Below are positions 53,350-62,248 of a DNA stretch of 64,000 nt, piece after piece. The stretch comes from Marinobacter sp. LQ44 (GTDB lineage Bacteria > Pseudomonadota > Gammaproteobacteria > Pseudomonadales > Oleiphilaceae). Position 1 is the stretch's first letter. The number at the start of each line of letters is the position of its first letter. The translations under genes and the position numbers were made by a program. The DNA is taken from positions 3,100,001 through 3,164,000 of the forward strand of contig NZ_CP014754.1 in the NCBI RefSeq assembly GCF_001447155.2, written 5' to 3'. The notes beneath the pieces were generated by a model. The model was not told where the DNA came from, ran no database searches, and saw nothing but the letters and a program-made list of their open reading frames with translations.

Positions 53350-53376
53350 CAGCCCTGGCCCGAGTGGCCAGAGCTG
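53350..53376. terminator. Convergent hairpin after the barrel gene and hemL
   Basis: CAGCCCTGGCC (53350-53360) can pair with GGCCAGAGCTG (53366-53376) with one mismatch across a 5-nt loop. No strong T-run. Confidence 0.4.
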
Positions 53377-53390
53377 ACGAGGCGATCCCG

Positions 53391-54671
53391 TTACAGGGTT
53401 GCCATGACTTTCCGGGCCGCAGCCAGGGTGAACTCGATGTCTTCATCGCTGAGGGCGGCGGTGGTAAAGCCGGCTTCGAACGCCGAGGGGGCAAGGTAGA
53501 TGCCTTCCTTCAGCATGCCCTGGAAGAACTTCTTGAACCGTTCCACATCGCACGCCATCACCTGTTCGAAGGTGGTCACCGAGGGGGCTTCGGTGAAGAA
53601 AAAACCGAACATAGCGCCAGCAGACTGAACGGCCAGCGGAATGCCGGCCTCGTCCGCGGCGGCTTTCAGACCATCACGTACTTTGTTGGTTTTTTCTGTC
53701 AGCTTGTCGTGGAAGCCGGGCTCTGAAATAGCGTTCAGGGTGGTCAGGCCCGCGGTCATGGCCAGGGGGTTGCCGCTCAGGGTGCCGGCCTGGTAGACCG
53801 GGCCCAGTGGAGAAATGTGTTCCATGATTGCCCGCTTGCCGCCAAAAGCACCCACCGGCAAGCCGCCACCGATCACTTTGCCCAGGGCGGTCAGGTCCGG
53901 CGTTACGCCGTAGAAGCCTTGGGCACCGCCGAGTGACACCCGGAAGCCGGTCATGACTTCATCAAAAATCAGTACCGTGCCGTGTTCATCGCAGACTTCC
54001 CGCAACCCTTCCAGGAACCCGGGCACCGGCGGAATGCAGTTCATGTTGCCGGCAACGGGTTCGACAATGATGGCTGCCACCTGATCGCCGATGTCCTTGA
54101 AGGTTTCTCTAACCTGGTCGATGTCGTTGTAGTTCAGAGTAATGGTGTGTTCGGCCAGGCTGGCGGGAATGCCCGGGGAGTTGGGTACACCCAGGGTGAG
54201 CGCGCCGGAGCCGGCCTTCACGAGCAGCGAATCCACGTGGCCGTGGTAGCAGCCTTCAAACTTTACAATCTTGTCCCGGCCGGTGTAACCACGGGCCAGG
54301 CGAATGGCGCTCATGGTGGCTTCGGTGCCGGAGTTGACCATGCGCACCAGTTCAATGGAGGGCACCAGTTCACACACCTTTTTCGCCATTTCGGTTTCGA
54401 TGGCCGTGGGTGCGCCATAGCCCACACCCAGATCCACCTGGGCATGCAGGGCCGCTTTAATGCGCGGGTCTGAGTGGCCAAGAATCATCGGGCCCCAGGA
54501 GCCGATAAAGTCGATGTAACGGCGGTCATCTTCGTCGTACAGATAAGCGCCTTCGGCATGCTTGAAGAAAACCGGAGTACCGCCAACGCCGCGGAAGGCC
54601 CGCACCGGTGAATTTACGCCGCCTGGGATGTATTTCTGGGCCTGCTCGAATAGCGTTTCAGAGTGAGTCAC
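53391..54671 (-). CDS. hemL: Glutamate-1-semialdehyde 2,1-aminomutase
   Basis: 426 residues. [20 protein letters not shown] at the N-terminus, [20 protein letters not shown] in the middle and the PLP-binding lysine in [17 protein letters not shown] are diagnostic. It converts glutamate semialdehyde to 5-aminolevulinate, the C5 route to heme. Length is normal. It is followed upstream by thiE (12 bp), and hemJ lies further upstream on the same strand. Confidence 0.97.
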   Translation of the reverse strand: MTHSETLFEQAQKYIPGGVNSPVRAFRGVGGTPVFFKHAEGAYLYDEDDRRYIDFIGSWGPMILGHSDPRIKAALHAQVDLGVGYGAPTAIETEMAKKVCELVPSIELVRMVNSGTEATMSAIRLARGYTGRDKIVKFEGCYHGHVDSLLVKAGSGALTLGVPNSPGIPASLAEHTITLNYNDIDQVRETFKDIGDQVAAIIVEPVAGNMNCIPPVPGFLEGLREVCDEHGTVLIFDEVMTGFRVSLGGAQGFYGVTPDLTALGKVIGGGLPVGAFGGKRAIMEHISPLGPVYQAGTLSGNPLAMTAGLTTLNAISEPGFHDKLTEKTNKVRDGLKAAADEAGIPLAVQSAGAMFGFFFTEAPSVTTFEQVMACDVERFKKFFQGMLKEGIYLAPSAFEAGFTTAALSDEDIEFTLAAARKVMATL

Positions 54672-54683
54672 GGATAGCTCCTG

Positions 54684-55334
54684 TCAGTTTGAAGATGAGA
54701 AAAGAGGGTGATGTCTGGCCACCAGCCGGGTAAAGGTCTCGGCTCTGTGCCGGATGTCCTCCGGGGTGCCCCCGAACAGTCCGCCCACCACTGCAATCAA
54801 GTCTGCGCCGGCACGGATCAGGGCTTCGGCGTTGTCGGTGGTGATGCCGCCAATCGCGGTGATCGGGAGCGCCAGCGCTCTGGCTTCCGTCAATACACTC
54901 GTTTCTGCAGGTGGTGCACCGGGTTTGGTGGCCGAGTTGTAGAACCGGCCAAACGCCAGGTAGTCGGCCCCTGCCGCCTTGGCGTTGCGGGCAAGGTCCA
55001 GCCGATGGTGGCAGGTAATGCCGATGATGGCCTCTGGCCCCAGAACACGCCGGGCGTCGGTCAGGGTGCAATCGTCCTGGCCCAGGTGCACACCCGCAGC
55101 GCCCACCCGCAGGGCCAGTTCCGGGTCATCGTTAATCAGCAGGGGCACACCGGACTGGCGGCACAGGGCGTTCAGCTCCGTTGCCTGGCGCAATCGCTCG
55201 GCACTGGTGCCTGCCTTGTCGCGGTACTGTACCAATGTCGCTCCGCCCTGCAATGCCGCTTCCACGGCGGCAATCAGTTGATCTGCCGGGGTCAGTACGT
55301 TATCGGTAATGGCATACAGGCCAGGTTTTAGCAT
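54684..55334 (-). CDS. thiE: Thiamine-phosphate synthase
   Basis: 216 residues from the ATG at 55334. GLYAITDNVLTPADQLIAAV, QYRDKAGTSAERLRQA and HLGQDDCTLTDARRVLG contain the pyrophosphate- and thiazole-binding residues, and AIGGITTDNA the C-terminal phosphate loop. It couples HMP-PP with thiazole phosphate. A larger frame upstream lies within thiD and is not real. It lies 5 bp after thiD. Confidence 0.95.
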   Translation of the reverse strand: MLKPGLYAITDNVLTPADQLIAAVEAALQGGATLVQYRDKAGTSAERLRQATELNALCRQSGVPLLINDDPELALRVGAAGVHLGQDDCTLTDARRVLGPEAIIGITCHHRLDLARNAKAAGADYLAFGRFYNSATKPGAPPAETSVLTEARALALPITAIGGITTDNAEALIRAGADLIAVVGGLFGGTPEDIRHRAETFTRLVARHHPLFSSSN

Positions 55335-55339
55335 CCGGT

Positions 55340-56131
55340 TCAGCGTTCCCACAGAATGCCCCGGTCGGGAACCCGTTGACCTTTGCCCACGTTCAGCGCG
55401 TGCAGCAGGGCACGATGAACGTAGTTCTGCGCCTGGGAGATCGATGCCCTGGCCGATAACCCGCTGGCGCGCCCGGCCGCGATGGCGGCCGCCAGGGTGC
55501 AACCGGTGCCGTGGAACTCATTGGCACCCACCCGCTCCACTTCCCAGTGCATGGGTTCCGGAGCATGGTTGTAAAGGGTATTGACGATATGGATGCCCGT
55601 GCCATGGCCACCGGTGGCTAGTACCGATTGGCAGCCGGCGTCAATCAGGTTTCTGGCGGCCTGGTCAGGATCATCACTGCCACCCAATTGGGCCAGTTCA
55701 ACGCCATTGGGGGTGATCATTTCCGCCCTGGGGAACAGTCGGGTTTTCATCGCCTGAACCAACGCTTCATCGGCGAGATCGCTGCCGCCGGCGGCCTTGA
55801 TGACCGGGTCGACAATCAGCGGTAACTCCGGCTGGCTGTCGAGAAACGCCACCAGCACATCGACCACCTCGGCATTGCCCAAGGCGCCGGTCTTGATGGC
55901 ATGGATGGGCACATCCGCTGCCAGGCACTGCAGCTGTTGCCGGATCAGCTCAGCGTTGACAGGCTCGGCGCCATACACGTTGTTGGTGTCCTGCACGGTC
56001 AGGCAGGTCAGCACTGGCAGGGGGTGCCCGCCAAGGGAAGTAATCGCCTGGATATCGGCCTGAATGCCGGCACCACCGGAGGGGTCCAGCCCTGACAGCA
56101 CCAGAACATGGGGGCGGGTGTAGCTATTAAT
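55340..56131 (-). CDS. thiD: Hydroxymethylpyrimidine/phosphomethylpyrimidine kinase (probable ATT start)
   Basis: About 263 residues if started at ATT 56131. The protein then begins INSYTRPHVLVLSGLDPSGG, close to pseudomonad ThiD starts (MNxYxRPxVLxLSG) as I remember them. GAGGAG lies 7 nt before this ATT. The only in-frame standard alternative, GTG at 56101, would cut off the first beta strand and has no ribosome site; the nearby ATG is out of frame. DPSGGAGIQADIQAI and GTGCTLAAAIAAGRA are the ribokinase-fold motifs with the catalytic Cys-Thr region. It phosphorylates HMP and HMP-P. Transcribed with thiE. Confidence 0.9.
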   Translation of the reverse strand: MNSYTRPHVLVLSGLDPSGGAGIQADIQAITSLGGHPLPVLTCLTVQDTNNVYGAEPVNAELIRQQLQCLAADVPIHAIKTGALGNAEVVDVLVAFLDSQPELPLIVDPVIKAAGGSDLADEALVQAMKTRLFPRAEMITPNGVELAQLGGSDDPDQAARNLIDAGCQSVLATGGHGTGIHIVNTLYNHAPEPMHWEVERVGANEFHGTGCTLAAAIAAGRASGLSARASISQAQNYVHRALLHALNVGKGQRVPDRGILWER

Positions 56132-56142
56132 GGTTGCTCTCC

Positions 56143-56565
56143 TCAGAAGGGTTTTACAACAGCCAGAATGACCACCGCTAACAGAATAAATACCGGAACC
56201 TCGTTAAACCAGCGATAGAACACGTGGCTGCGGGTATTCTTGTCATCCCGGAAGACTTTTACCAGGTGGCCGCAATAGAAATGGTAAACGATCAACAGCG
56301 CGACCAGGGCCAGTTTGGCGTGCATCCAACCCATGCTGAAATACCCGGATACATTGTAACTGAGTAACCAGATTCCAAAGACTACCGTGGCGATCATCGA
56401 TGGGGTCGTGATGCCGCGGTACAGCTTGCGCTCCATGATTTTGAAGCGTTCGCGGCCCGGCTGATCCTCGCAGGCTGCGTGGTATACGAACAGTCGGGGC
56501 AGATAGAAAATGCCGGCAAACCAGCACACCAGGGAAATAATGTGAAACGCCTTGACCCACAACAT
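56143..56565 (-). CDS. hemJ: Protoporphyrinogen oxidase HemJ
   Basis: 140 residues, four helices. MLWVKAFHIISLVCWFAG holds the conserved first His, YLPRLFVYH the second; LYRGITTPSMIATVVFG and MHAKLALVALLIVYHFYCG continue the family pattern. HemJ performs the penultimate oxidation of heme synthesis in bacteria lacking HemG/HemY. hemL is encoded nearby on the same strand. It starts 3 bp after the clc stop. Confidence 0.9.
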   Translation of the reverse strand: MLWVKAFHIISLVCWFAGIFYLPRLFVYHAACEDQPGRERFKIMERKLYRGITTPSMIATVVFGIWLLSYNVSGYFSMGWMHAKLALVALLIVYHFYCGHLVKVFRDDKNTRSHVFYRWFNEVPVFILLAVVILAVVKPF

Positions 56566-56568
56566 CCA

Positions 56569-58344
56569 TCAACTCCGTCGGTATTGGTAATAACTTTCGA
56601 TGTCTGATTGAAGCACCACACCATAAACCCGCTGAATCATCGGGGCTACATGGCGTTGTACGTACAGCGCCTCAGCCTGGGTCGAGTCGAATGCGTTCAG
56701 GGCCTCTTCCAGGGTGGCTTGATATTGCACTGGCGCCACATCTCGCCGGTTGGCCGGGATTTGCATCAGGTCGACGCTGTCCGGAGGGTCGATACCCTCT
56801 TCGGCAACCTGTTTTTCCGTGTCTTCCAGGTAGCGGGCAAGATCCACCGCTGGTAACAGGGCAGTTGGCCCATTGCTGCCCTCAACCAGCAACCATTTGG
56901 GTTCCGACTTCAGTGCCTTGCGGGCCTCGTCCGGGGTCAGTTCCCGATCCGTACGCAAAATACTCCGGTCCATGATCGCGCCCACAGACACTCGTCTTAA
57001 CGCCTGGATCACTGGCGAATTCTGGTAACTCAGGCCCTGGTTTTTCAGAATGGTCAGGAACAGGGATTTTTTGCCGAAGGCTTCGCTGGTCACCAGGCTG
57101 GCGGTGGTGATGATCAGCATGCCAGGCAAAATGATGTTCGGGTTTCGAGTCAGTTCCATCAAGGCCATCAGTGCGGCCAGCGGTGCCTGCAGCACCGCGC
57201 CCATCATCGCTCCCATGCCCAGCATGGCGTAAAAGCCCACAGACGATGCTTGCTCGGGGAAGATCTGGGCGCCGATCAGCCCCATTGCTCCGCCAAGTGT
57301 CGCCCCCATGAAGATGGTCGGGCCGATCACGCCACTTGGCATACCAAGCCCGATAGACAGCCCGGTAATCACCAGCTTTGCCACGCCCACGCCAAGTAGC
57401 AGCCAGAACCCCAGCTCGCCGTGAATGGTTTCGCTGACCGTGTCGTACCCAATGCCCATGGTTTCCGGCACCAGGATCGCAAACGGCACCATCAGCAGAC
57501 CAGCCACAGTAATACGGAGCAGTACCGGCCGGTGGTGATGGCGCCCCATGTTGTCCACCAGGTGGATGAAGGCCGCAGCGGCAATCCCGATAATCACGGC
57601 AATTGCGAGGATCCACGGAATTTCCAGCAGCGAGTTCATGGTCAGCGCTGGCACGCTGAATGCTGGCTCCGACCCGTAGACGATCTGGGTAATGATGGCG
57701 GCACTGACCGCGGCCAGAATAATCGGCGTAAAGCCGGCAATGGTGTATTCCATCATCACCACTTCCATGGCGAAGATCACGCCGGCAATCGGCGTGTTGA
57801 AAGACGCCGAGATAGCGGCTGCGCAGCCGCAGGCTACCAGCGTTCGTATGCTGTTGTTGGGCAGTCTCAGCCATTGCCCGAATAGGCTTGAAAACGCCGC
57901 GCCCAGATGCACAGCAGGGCCCTCCCGGCCTGCTGACTGACCGGATACCACGGTGGTAACCCCGGCAACAAACTGAACCATGGCGCTTTTGAACGAGATG
58001 TAGCCCTGGTGGTAGTTCAGGCGCTCCATAACGTGGACGATGCCTACCTTGCGATCGTGAATGGACAGCTTGTGCAGCAGAATGCCCAGACCAACGGCGC
58101 CGGCCAGCGGCAGCAGACCTCGGGTCACAATGCCCAGTTGCTCGAATTTCTCTGACCCCGCACCGGGCAGGAAGTGCTCCAGTGGCCATTCAATGGCGAG
58201 CCGGAACAACAGAATCACCGCGCCGGTGACAATGCCGGACAACAGCCCCAGCACAGCCAGTTGTGGCAGTGCATCGACGCCCGACAGTTTCCGCCGGAAA
58301 ACGGGAATCAGGTTCTCGGTGATCTGTTGCCTGATGTTACGCAT
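56569..58344 (-). CDS. CLC-family chloride channel/transporter with CBS domains
   Basis: 591 residues. The membrane part carries the filter segment AGREGPAVHLGAAFSS with the gating Glu and SASFNTPIAGVIFAMEVV. The second filter region is GMPSGVIGPTIFMGATLGGA. The other Ser-x-Ile-Pro signature, GSGIP in family members, is degenerate here. The C-terminal ~130 residues are CBS-like (DRSILRTDRELTPDEARKAL, and a later pair). It moves chloride in exchange for protons or passively; which cannot be told. Located upstream of hemJ, possibly co-transcribed. Confidence 0.88.
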   Translation of the reverse strand: MRNIRQQITENLIPVFRRKLSGVDALPQLAVLGLLSGIVTGAVILLFRLAIEWPLEHFLPGAGSEKFEQLGIVTRGLLPLAGAVGLGILLHKLSIHDRKVGIVHVMERLNYHQGYISFKSAMVQFVAGVTTVVSGQSAGREGPAVHLGAAFSSLFGQWLRLPNNSIRTLVACGCAAAISASFNTPIAGVIFAMEVVMMEYTIAGFTPIILAAVSAAIITQIVYGSEPAFSVPALTMNSLLEIPWILAIAVIIGIAAAAFIHLVDNMGRHHHRPVLLRITVAGLLMVPFAILVPETMGIGYDTVSETIHGELGFWLLLGVGVAKLVITGLSIGLGMPSGVIGPTIFMGATLGGAMGLIGAQIFPEQASSVGFYAMLGMGAMMGAVLQAPLAALMALMELTRNPNIILPGMLIITTASLVTSEAFGKKSLFLTILKNQGLSYQNSPVIQALRRVSVGAIMDRSILRTDRELTPDEARKALKSEPKWLLVEGSNGPTALLPAVDLARYLEDTEKQVAEEGIDPPDSVDLMQIPANRRDVAPVQYQATLEEALNAFDSTQAEALYVQRHVAPMIQRVYGVVLQSDIESYYQYRRS

Positions 58345-58488
58345 GTACGCCAGGTTCCGGGTCGATGGGCGGGTCCTTCAGAAGGATTCTGACAACATTG
58401 TAACCATGGGTCTGCAGGCTGCAATAAGTCCTTGGATTATCATGGTAGACTACCCGGGAATTCTGACCAGACCACGTTGGAGATAAGT

Positions 58489-59526
58489 GTGATCAAAATA
58501 GGCATCGTTGGGGGAACCGGGTACACCGGTGTTGAGCTGTTGCGGATTCTTGCCGTTCATCCGGACGCAGAGGTGAGATGCATCACTTCGCGTTCCGAGG
58601 CGGGTATGCCGGTGGCTGACATGTACCCCAATCTGCGAGGGCATTTTGACCTGGCCTTCTCGGAGCCTGATTCAGCGGTATTGGCACAGTGCGACCTGGT
58701 GTTCTTTGCCACACCCCACGGAGTCGCCATGCGCATGGTGCCGGAACTGATGGCAGCCGGCGTTCGTGTGGTGGATCTGTCTGCGGATTTCCGCCTGAAA
58801 GACCTGGATGTCTGGGCCAAGTGGTACGGTATGACCCACGAAACGCCGGAGTGGGCACAGAAGGCGGTTTATGGCTTGCCAGAGGTGGCCCGTGACGCCA
58901 TTCGCCAGGCCCAGTTGGTCGCCAACCCGGGCTGTTATCCCACCGCGGTGCAGCTTGGCTTCCTGCCCTTGCTCGAACAGGGGCTGGTAGACCCCAGCCG
59001 GCTGATTGCCGATGCAAAATCCGGTGCCAGCGGTGCCGGCCGACAGGGCAACATCGGCATGCTACATGGAGAGATCGGTGAAAGCTTCAAGGCCTACGGC
59101 GCCTCCGGGCATCGGCATCTGCCGGAGATCCGCCAGGGCCTGAGTCTGGCGGCTACCGGGCCGGTTGGCGTAACTTTCGTGCCGCACCTCGTGCCGATGA
59201 TTCGGGGTATCGAGGCCACCTTATACGCGGAGTTGTCAGAGCCTGCGGATTTTGATCGGCTCCAGGCCCTCTACGAAGAGCGCTACAAGACCGAGCCATT
59301 CGTGGATGTCATGCCTTTTGGCAGTCACCCGGAAACCCGCAGTGTTCGTGGCGGCAACCAGTGCCGGATGGCGTTGCATCGCCAGGAGCAGAGCAATGTG
59401 GTGATTGTCTCCTCGGTCATCGACAACCTGGTCAAAGGTGCGGCGGGGCAGGCGGTGCAGAACATGAATATCATGTTTGGTCTTGACGAAACCCAGGGCC
59501 TGAAGGCTCCGGCACTTCTTCCTTGA
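58489..59526 (+). CDS. argC: N-acetyl-gamma-glutamyl-phosphate reductase
   Basis: 345 residues starting at GTG 58489 with TTGGAG upstream. [20 protein letters not shown] is the NADP-binding start. [18 protein letters not shown] contains the catalytic Cys, and [12 protein letters not shown] the catalytic His. It reduces N-acetylglutamyl phosphate in arginine synthesis. It begins a plus-strand run with the DUF6776 protein, bactofilin and erpA. Confidence 0.96.
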   Translation: MIKIGIVGGTGYTGVELLRILAVHPDAEVRCITSRSEAGMPVADMYPNLRGHFDLAFSEPDSAVLAQCDLVFFATPHGVAMRMVPELMAAGVRVVDLSADFRLKDLDVWAKWYGMTHETPEWAQKAVYGLPEVARDAIRQAQLVANPGCYPTAVQLGFLPLLEQGLVDPSRLIADAKSGASGAGRQGNIGMLHGEIGESFKAYGASGHRHLPEIRQGLSLAATGPVGVTFVPHLVPMIRGIEATLYAELSEPADFDRLQALYEERYKTEPFVDVMPFGSHPETRSVRGGNQCRMALHRQEQSNVVIVSSVIDNLVKGAAGQAVQNMNIMFGLDETQGLKAPALLP

Positions 59527-59538
59527 GGGCCGGCCAAG

Positions 59539-60279
59539 GTGAGTGATACCCGCAAACCGAACGATGAATATGTGGTGATCCGTCACCGGCCGGGCTACCG
59601 CCTGCGCCGGACGATGATCCTGCTGGCCTTTACCCTGGTCGCCGCCATTGCCGGTTACGCTGCTGGCTTGGCGCAGGGTGGGTTCCGGTTTTCATCTGCC
59701 GAAGCCTCGAACGAGCAGCTGGTTGACGAAGTGCGCAGTCTGCGGGATCAGTTTCGCACCGCGCGGCAGAACCTGGTGAATCTTGAGCGCGGGCGCGCGA
59801 TCGACGAACAGGCTCTGCGGGAAGCCAGAAACACCATCGTCGGGCTCGAAACCCGAATCTCGGAGTTGGAGGCAGACCTGACATTCTATCGGAATATCAT
59901 GGCGCCCTCCGAGACCAGCAAGGGGTTGCAGGTTGACAGCTTCACACTGGCATCCGCCCGTGGCGATAACACCTATCGGTTCAAGATGGTGCTGACTCAG
60001 GTGGGCAATAACAACAGTTTTATAGCCGGGCAGGTGGCCGTGAATATCATAGGCAGGCTGGACGGTGAGAAAGAAGTGATAGCCTTGCGCGATCTGTCCG
60101 ACGACATCGAGGATCTGGGAGTCAGGTTCCGATTTCGGTACTTCCAGGATGTAGAGGGTACCTTGAGCCTTCCTCAAGGCTTTGAGCCTTACGAAATCCA
60201 GGTGGTGGCACAGGCGCAAGGGCGGAATGCCTCACAGGCAGAACGAACATTTGATTGGGCACAGTTAACTGGGAGCTGA
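59539..60279 (+). CDS. DUF6776 family membrane protein with coiled coil
   Basis: 246 residues starting at GTG 59539, 12 bp after argC. A short cytosolic start (YVVIRHRPGYRLRR) is followed by one transmembrane helix (~24-46), a coiled coil at ~55-115 (LVDEVRSLRDQFRTARQNLV, then ETRISELEADLTFYRNIMAP) and a beta-rich C-terminal domain. Known in gammaproteobacteria next to argC and bactofilin, without assigned function. The neighbouring bactofilin suggests a cytoskeletal or envelope-organising partnership. Confidence 0.8.
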   Translation: MSDTRKPNDEYVVIRHRPGYRLRRTMILLAFTLVAAIAGYAAGLAQGGFRFSSAEASNEQLVDEVRSLRDQFRTARQNLVNLERGRAIDEQALREARNTIVGLETRISELEADLTFYRNIMAPSETSKGLQVDSFTLASARGDNTYRFKMVLTQVGNNNSFIAGQVAVNIIGRLDGEKEVIALRDLSDDIEDLGVRFRFRYFQDVEGTLSLPQGFEPYEIQVVAQAQGRNASQAERTFDWAQLTGS

Positions 60280-60282
60280 TAC

Positions 60283-60726
60283 ATGCTGGGCAAGAAAAAA
60301 CAGAAGCCGCGCCGTTCCGTTGGCCATTTCGATACCTTGATTTCATCCAGAACAACCATTGAAGGCGATGTACGCTTTTCCGGCGGCTTGCATGTGGATG
60401 GCAAAATTAAAGGCCGAGTGCTGGCGGAAGAGGGCAGTGACGCTGTGGTCCGGCTGTCGGAAGTGGGTGAGATCACCGGCGATGTCACCGCGCCACACAT
60501 TATCATCAACGGCAAAGTGAACGGTGACGTGCGCGCCACCAGCCACCTCGAACTGGCAGAGAACGCTGCCATTAACGGTAACGTATACTATCGCCTTATC
60601 GAGATGGCCATGGGAGCATCCGTGAACGGTAATCTGGTTCGTCAGGATGAAACCAGCGGCTTGCTGACCCACAATAAAGAATCTGTGCAAAGTGCGGAGT
60701 CTGAGGGTGAGGGTAAATCCGAATAG
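60283..60726 (+). CDS. Bactofilin
   Basis: 147 residues. HFDTLISSRTTIEGDVRFSG and LHVDGKIKGRVLAEEG are the start of the right-handed beta-helix of bactofilins (DUF583), followed by repeated GDVTAPHIIINGKVNGDVRA turns and ENAAINGNVYYRL. Bactofilins polymerise without nucleotide and position peptidoglycan enzymes. It lies 3 bp after the DUF6776 gene. The C-terminal ~25 residues are acidic and flexible. Confidence 0.92.
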   Translation: MLGKKKQKPRRSVGHFDTLISSRTTIEGDVRFSGGLHVDGKIKGRVLAEEGSDAVVRLSEVGEITGDVTAPHIIINGKVNGDVRATSHLELAENAAINGNVYYRLIEMAMGASVNGNLVRQDETSGLLTHNKESVQSAESEGEGKSE

Positions 60727-60787
60727 TTGACTGTTTTAGTCGGGAATACCATAATCCTCTGACCGCTTTATCTCCCGGAGGCATACC

Positions 60788-61141
60788 TTGAGTGTAGTTC
60801 AGCAGCAAATGGCCACACCGTTGTTCTTCAGCGACAGCGCTGTTGCCAAGGTGCGCGAGTTGATCGAGGAAGAGGAGAATCCTGACCTCAAGCTGCGGGT
60901 GTTCGTAACAGGTGGTGGTTGTTCGGGGTTCCAGTACGGATTTTCGTTTGATGAAAATCAGGAAGACGATGATACCGTCATAGAGCGGGATGGAGTTAAG
61001 CTGTTGGTTGACTCCATGAGCTACCAGTACCTCGTAGGCGCCACCATTGATTATCAGGAAGGCCTTCAGGGTTCGCAGTTTGTGGTTCAGAATCCTAACG
61101 CCAGCTCAACCTGCGGTTGCGGCAGTTCGTTTTCGATCTGA
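60788..61141 (+). CDS. erpA: A-type iron-sulfur carrier ErpA
   Basis: 117 residues starting at TTG 60788 with GGAGG seven bases upstream. The three cluster cysteines are in [17 protein letters not shown] and [11 protein letters not shown], the ErpA pattern with Cys-Gly-Cys-Gly near the end. It delivers Fe-S clusters to essential enzymes. The stop is 4 bp from that of anmK, which is convergent. Confidence 0.95.
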   Translation: MSVVQQQMATPLFFSDSAVAKVRELIEEEENPDLKLRVFVTGGGCSGFQYGFSFDENQEDDDTVIERDGVKLLVDSMSYQYLVGATIDYQEGLQGSQFVVQNPNASSTCGCGSSFSI

Positions 61142-61145
61142 TGTC

Positions 61146-62246
61146 TCAGGCTGGGTAAATCGCGCCCAGCACCCGCGGGCCTCTGGCGCCTGTGACCTCG
61201 GGCAGGTTTCCCGGCTGCCCTTCAAGGGTTTGCCTGGCCAGCCAGGCAAACGCCACCGGCTCAACCCATTGCGGGTCCAGCCCCAGATCAGCTGTTGTGG
61301 TCAGCGCTACCGATCCCAGTCCGACTCTGAGTTCATTCATCATTAACCTGTTGAACGTTCCACCGCCACAGGCGTAAACCGTCATATTGGCGGATTCCTG
61401 TGGCAACTGCTTCAGAATGGTAATGACGGTCAGTTGTAGTAAGGTCCGTTGGACGTCTTCAGCAGCCAGATCGGGGAACCGCTGCAAATGGGTTCGGATC
61501 CAGTCGAGGTTGAAGCGCTCCTTGCCGGTGCTTTTTGGCGCTGGCTTGCTGAAATAGGCGTCAGAAAGCATGCTGCTTAACAGCTCCGAATGCACAGCAC
61601 CCTCGCTTGCCAGGTGTCCGGATTCATCGTAGTGACGCCCGGTCTGGTCAAGGCACCAGGCGTCAAGCAGGGCATTCGCCGGGCCGGTATCAAATCCTAT
61701 CACCGGTTTACGGCCAGCGGCTGGAAGCCAGGTGATATTGGCAATTCCTCCAAGATTCAGGATGCACCGATCCTGCTCTTCTGAAGCAAACAGCCATTGA
61801 TGAAACGCAGGTACAAGAGGTGCACCCTGGCCGCCAGCGGCAAGATCTCGGCTGCGAAAATCCGAGACCGTGGTCAGTCCGGTGGTTTCCGCAATACAGG
61901 CAGCATTGCCAATCTGCAGTGAGAAGGGGGCCGGGCCGGTCGGTTGGTGGCGTACCGTTTGCCCATGGCTGCCGATGCCGCGAATATCCCGGAGCGTCAG
62001 ACCCGAGCGCTGGATCACTTCCTTTGCGGTATGACCAAAGTGCTGGCCTACCAGCGTATCCAGTTCACCGAGCTCGTCGGTGTCTGACTGGTTTTTCGTG
62101 GCCAGAAGGAGTCGTTGTCTGAGCTGTTCGGGGTAGGGTAGTGAAAGGGTGGAGTGAATATCGAGGTGCCGGCCAGTGAAAGACACCAGCACCGCGTCAA
62201 CCGCGTCCATGCTGGTGCCTGACATCAGGCCGAGCCAGTAGGTCAT
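61146..62246 (-). CDS. anmK: Anhydro-N-acetylmuramic acid kinase
   Basis: 366 residues. GLMSGTSMDAVDAVLVSF is the family's ATP-binding start, with IGSHGQTVRHQP, LNLGGIANITWLP, GFDTGPANALLDAW and CGGGTFNRLMMNELR as further landmarks. It phosphorylates anhydroMurNAc from recycled cell wall. Its ATG is 2 bp after the M23 endopeptidase stop, so the two cell-wall genes share a transcript. Confidence 0.96.
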   Translation of the reverse strand: MTYWLGLMSGTSMDAVDAVLVSFTGRHLDIHSTLSLPYPEQLRQRLLLATKNQSDTDELGELDTLVGQHFGHTAKEVIQRSGLTLRDIRGIGSHGQTVRHQPTGPAPFSLQIGNAACIAETTGLTTVSDFRSRDLAAGGQGAPLVPAFHQWLFASEEQDRCILNLGGIANITWLPAAGRKPVIGFDTGPANALLDAWCLDQTGRHYDESGHLASEGAVHSELLSSMLSDAYFSKPAPKSTGKERFNLDWIRTHLQRFPDLAAEDVQRTLLQLTVITILKQLPQESANMTVYACGGGTFNRLMMNELRVGLGSVALTTTADLGLDPQWVEPVAFAWLARQTLEGQPGNLPEVTGARGPRVLGAIYPA

Positions 62247-62248
62247 GA

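Noticed and set aside
56882..58189. 435-codon minus-strand frame inside the CLC gene
   Set aside because: Out-of-frame shadow of the CLC gene, with Arg/His/Gly-rich composition.
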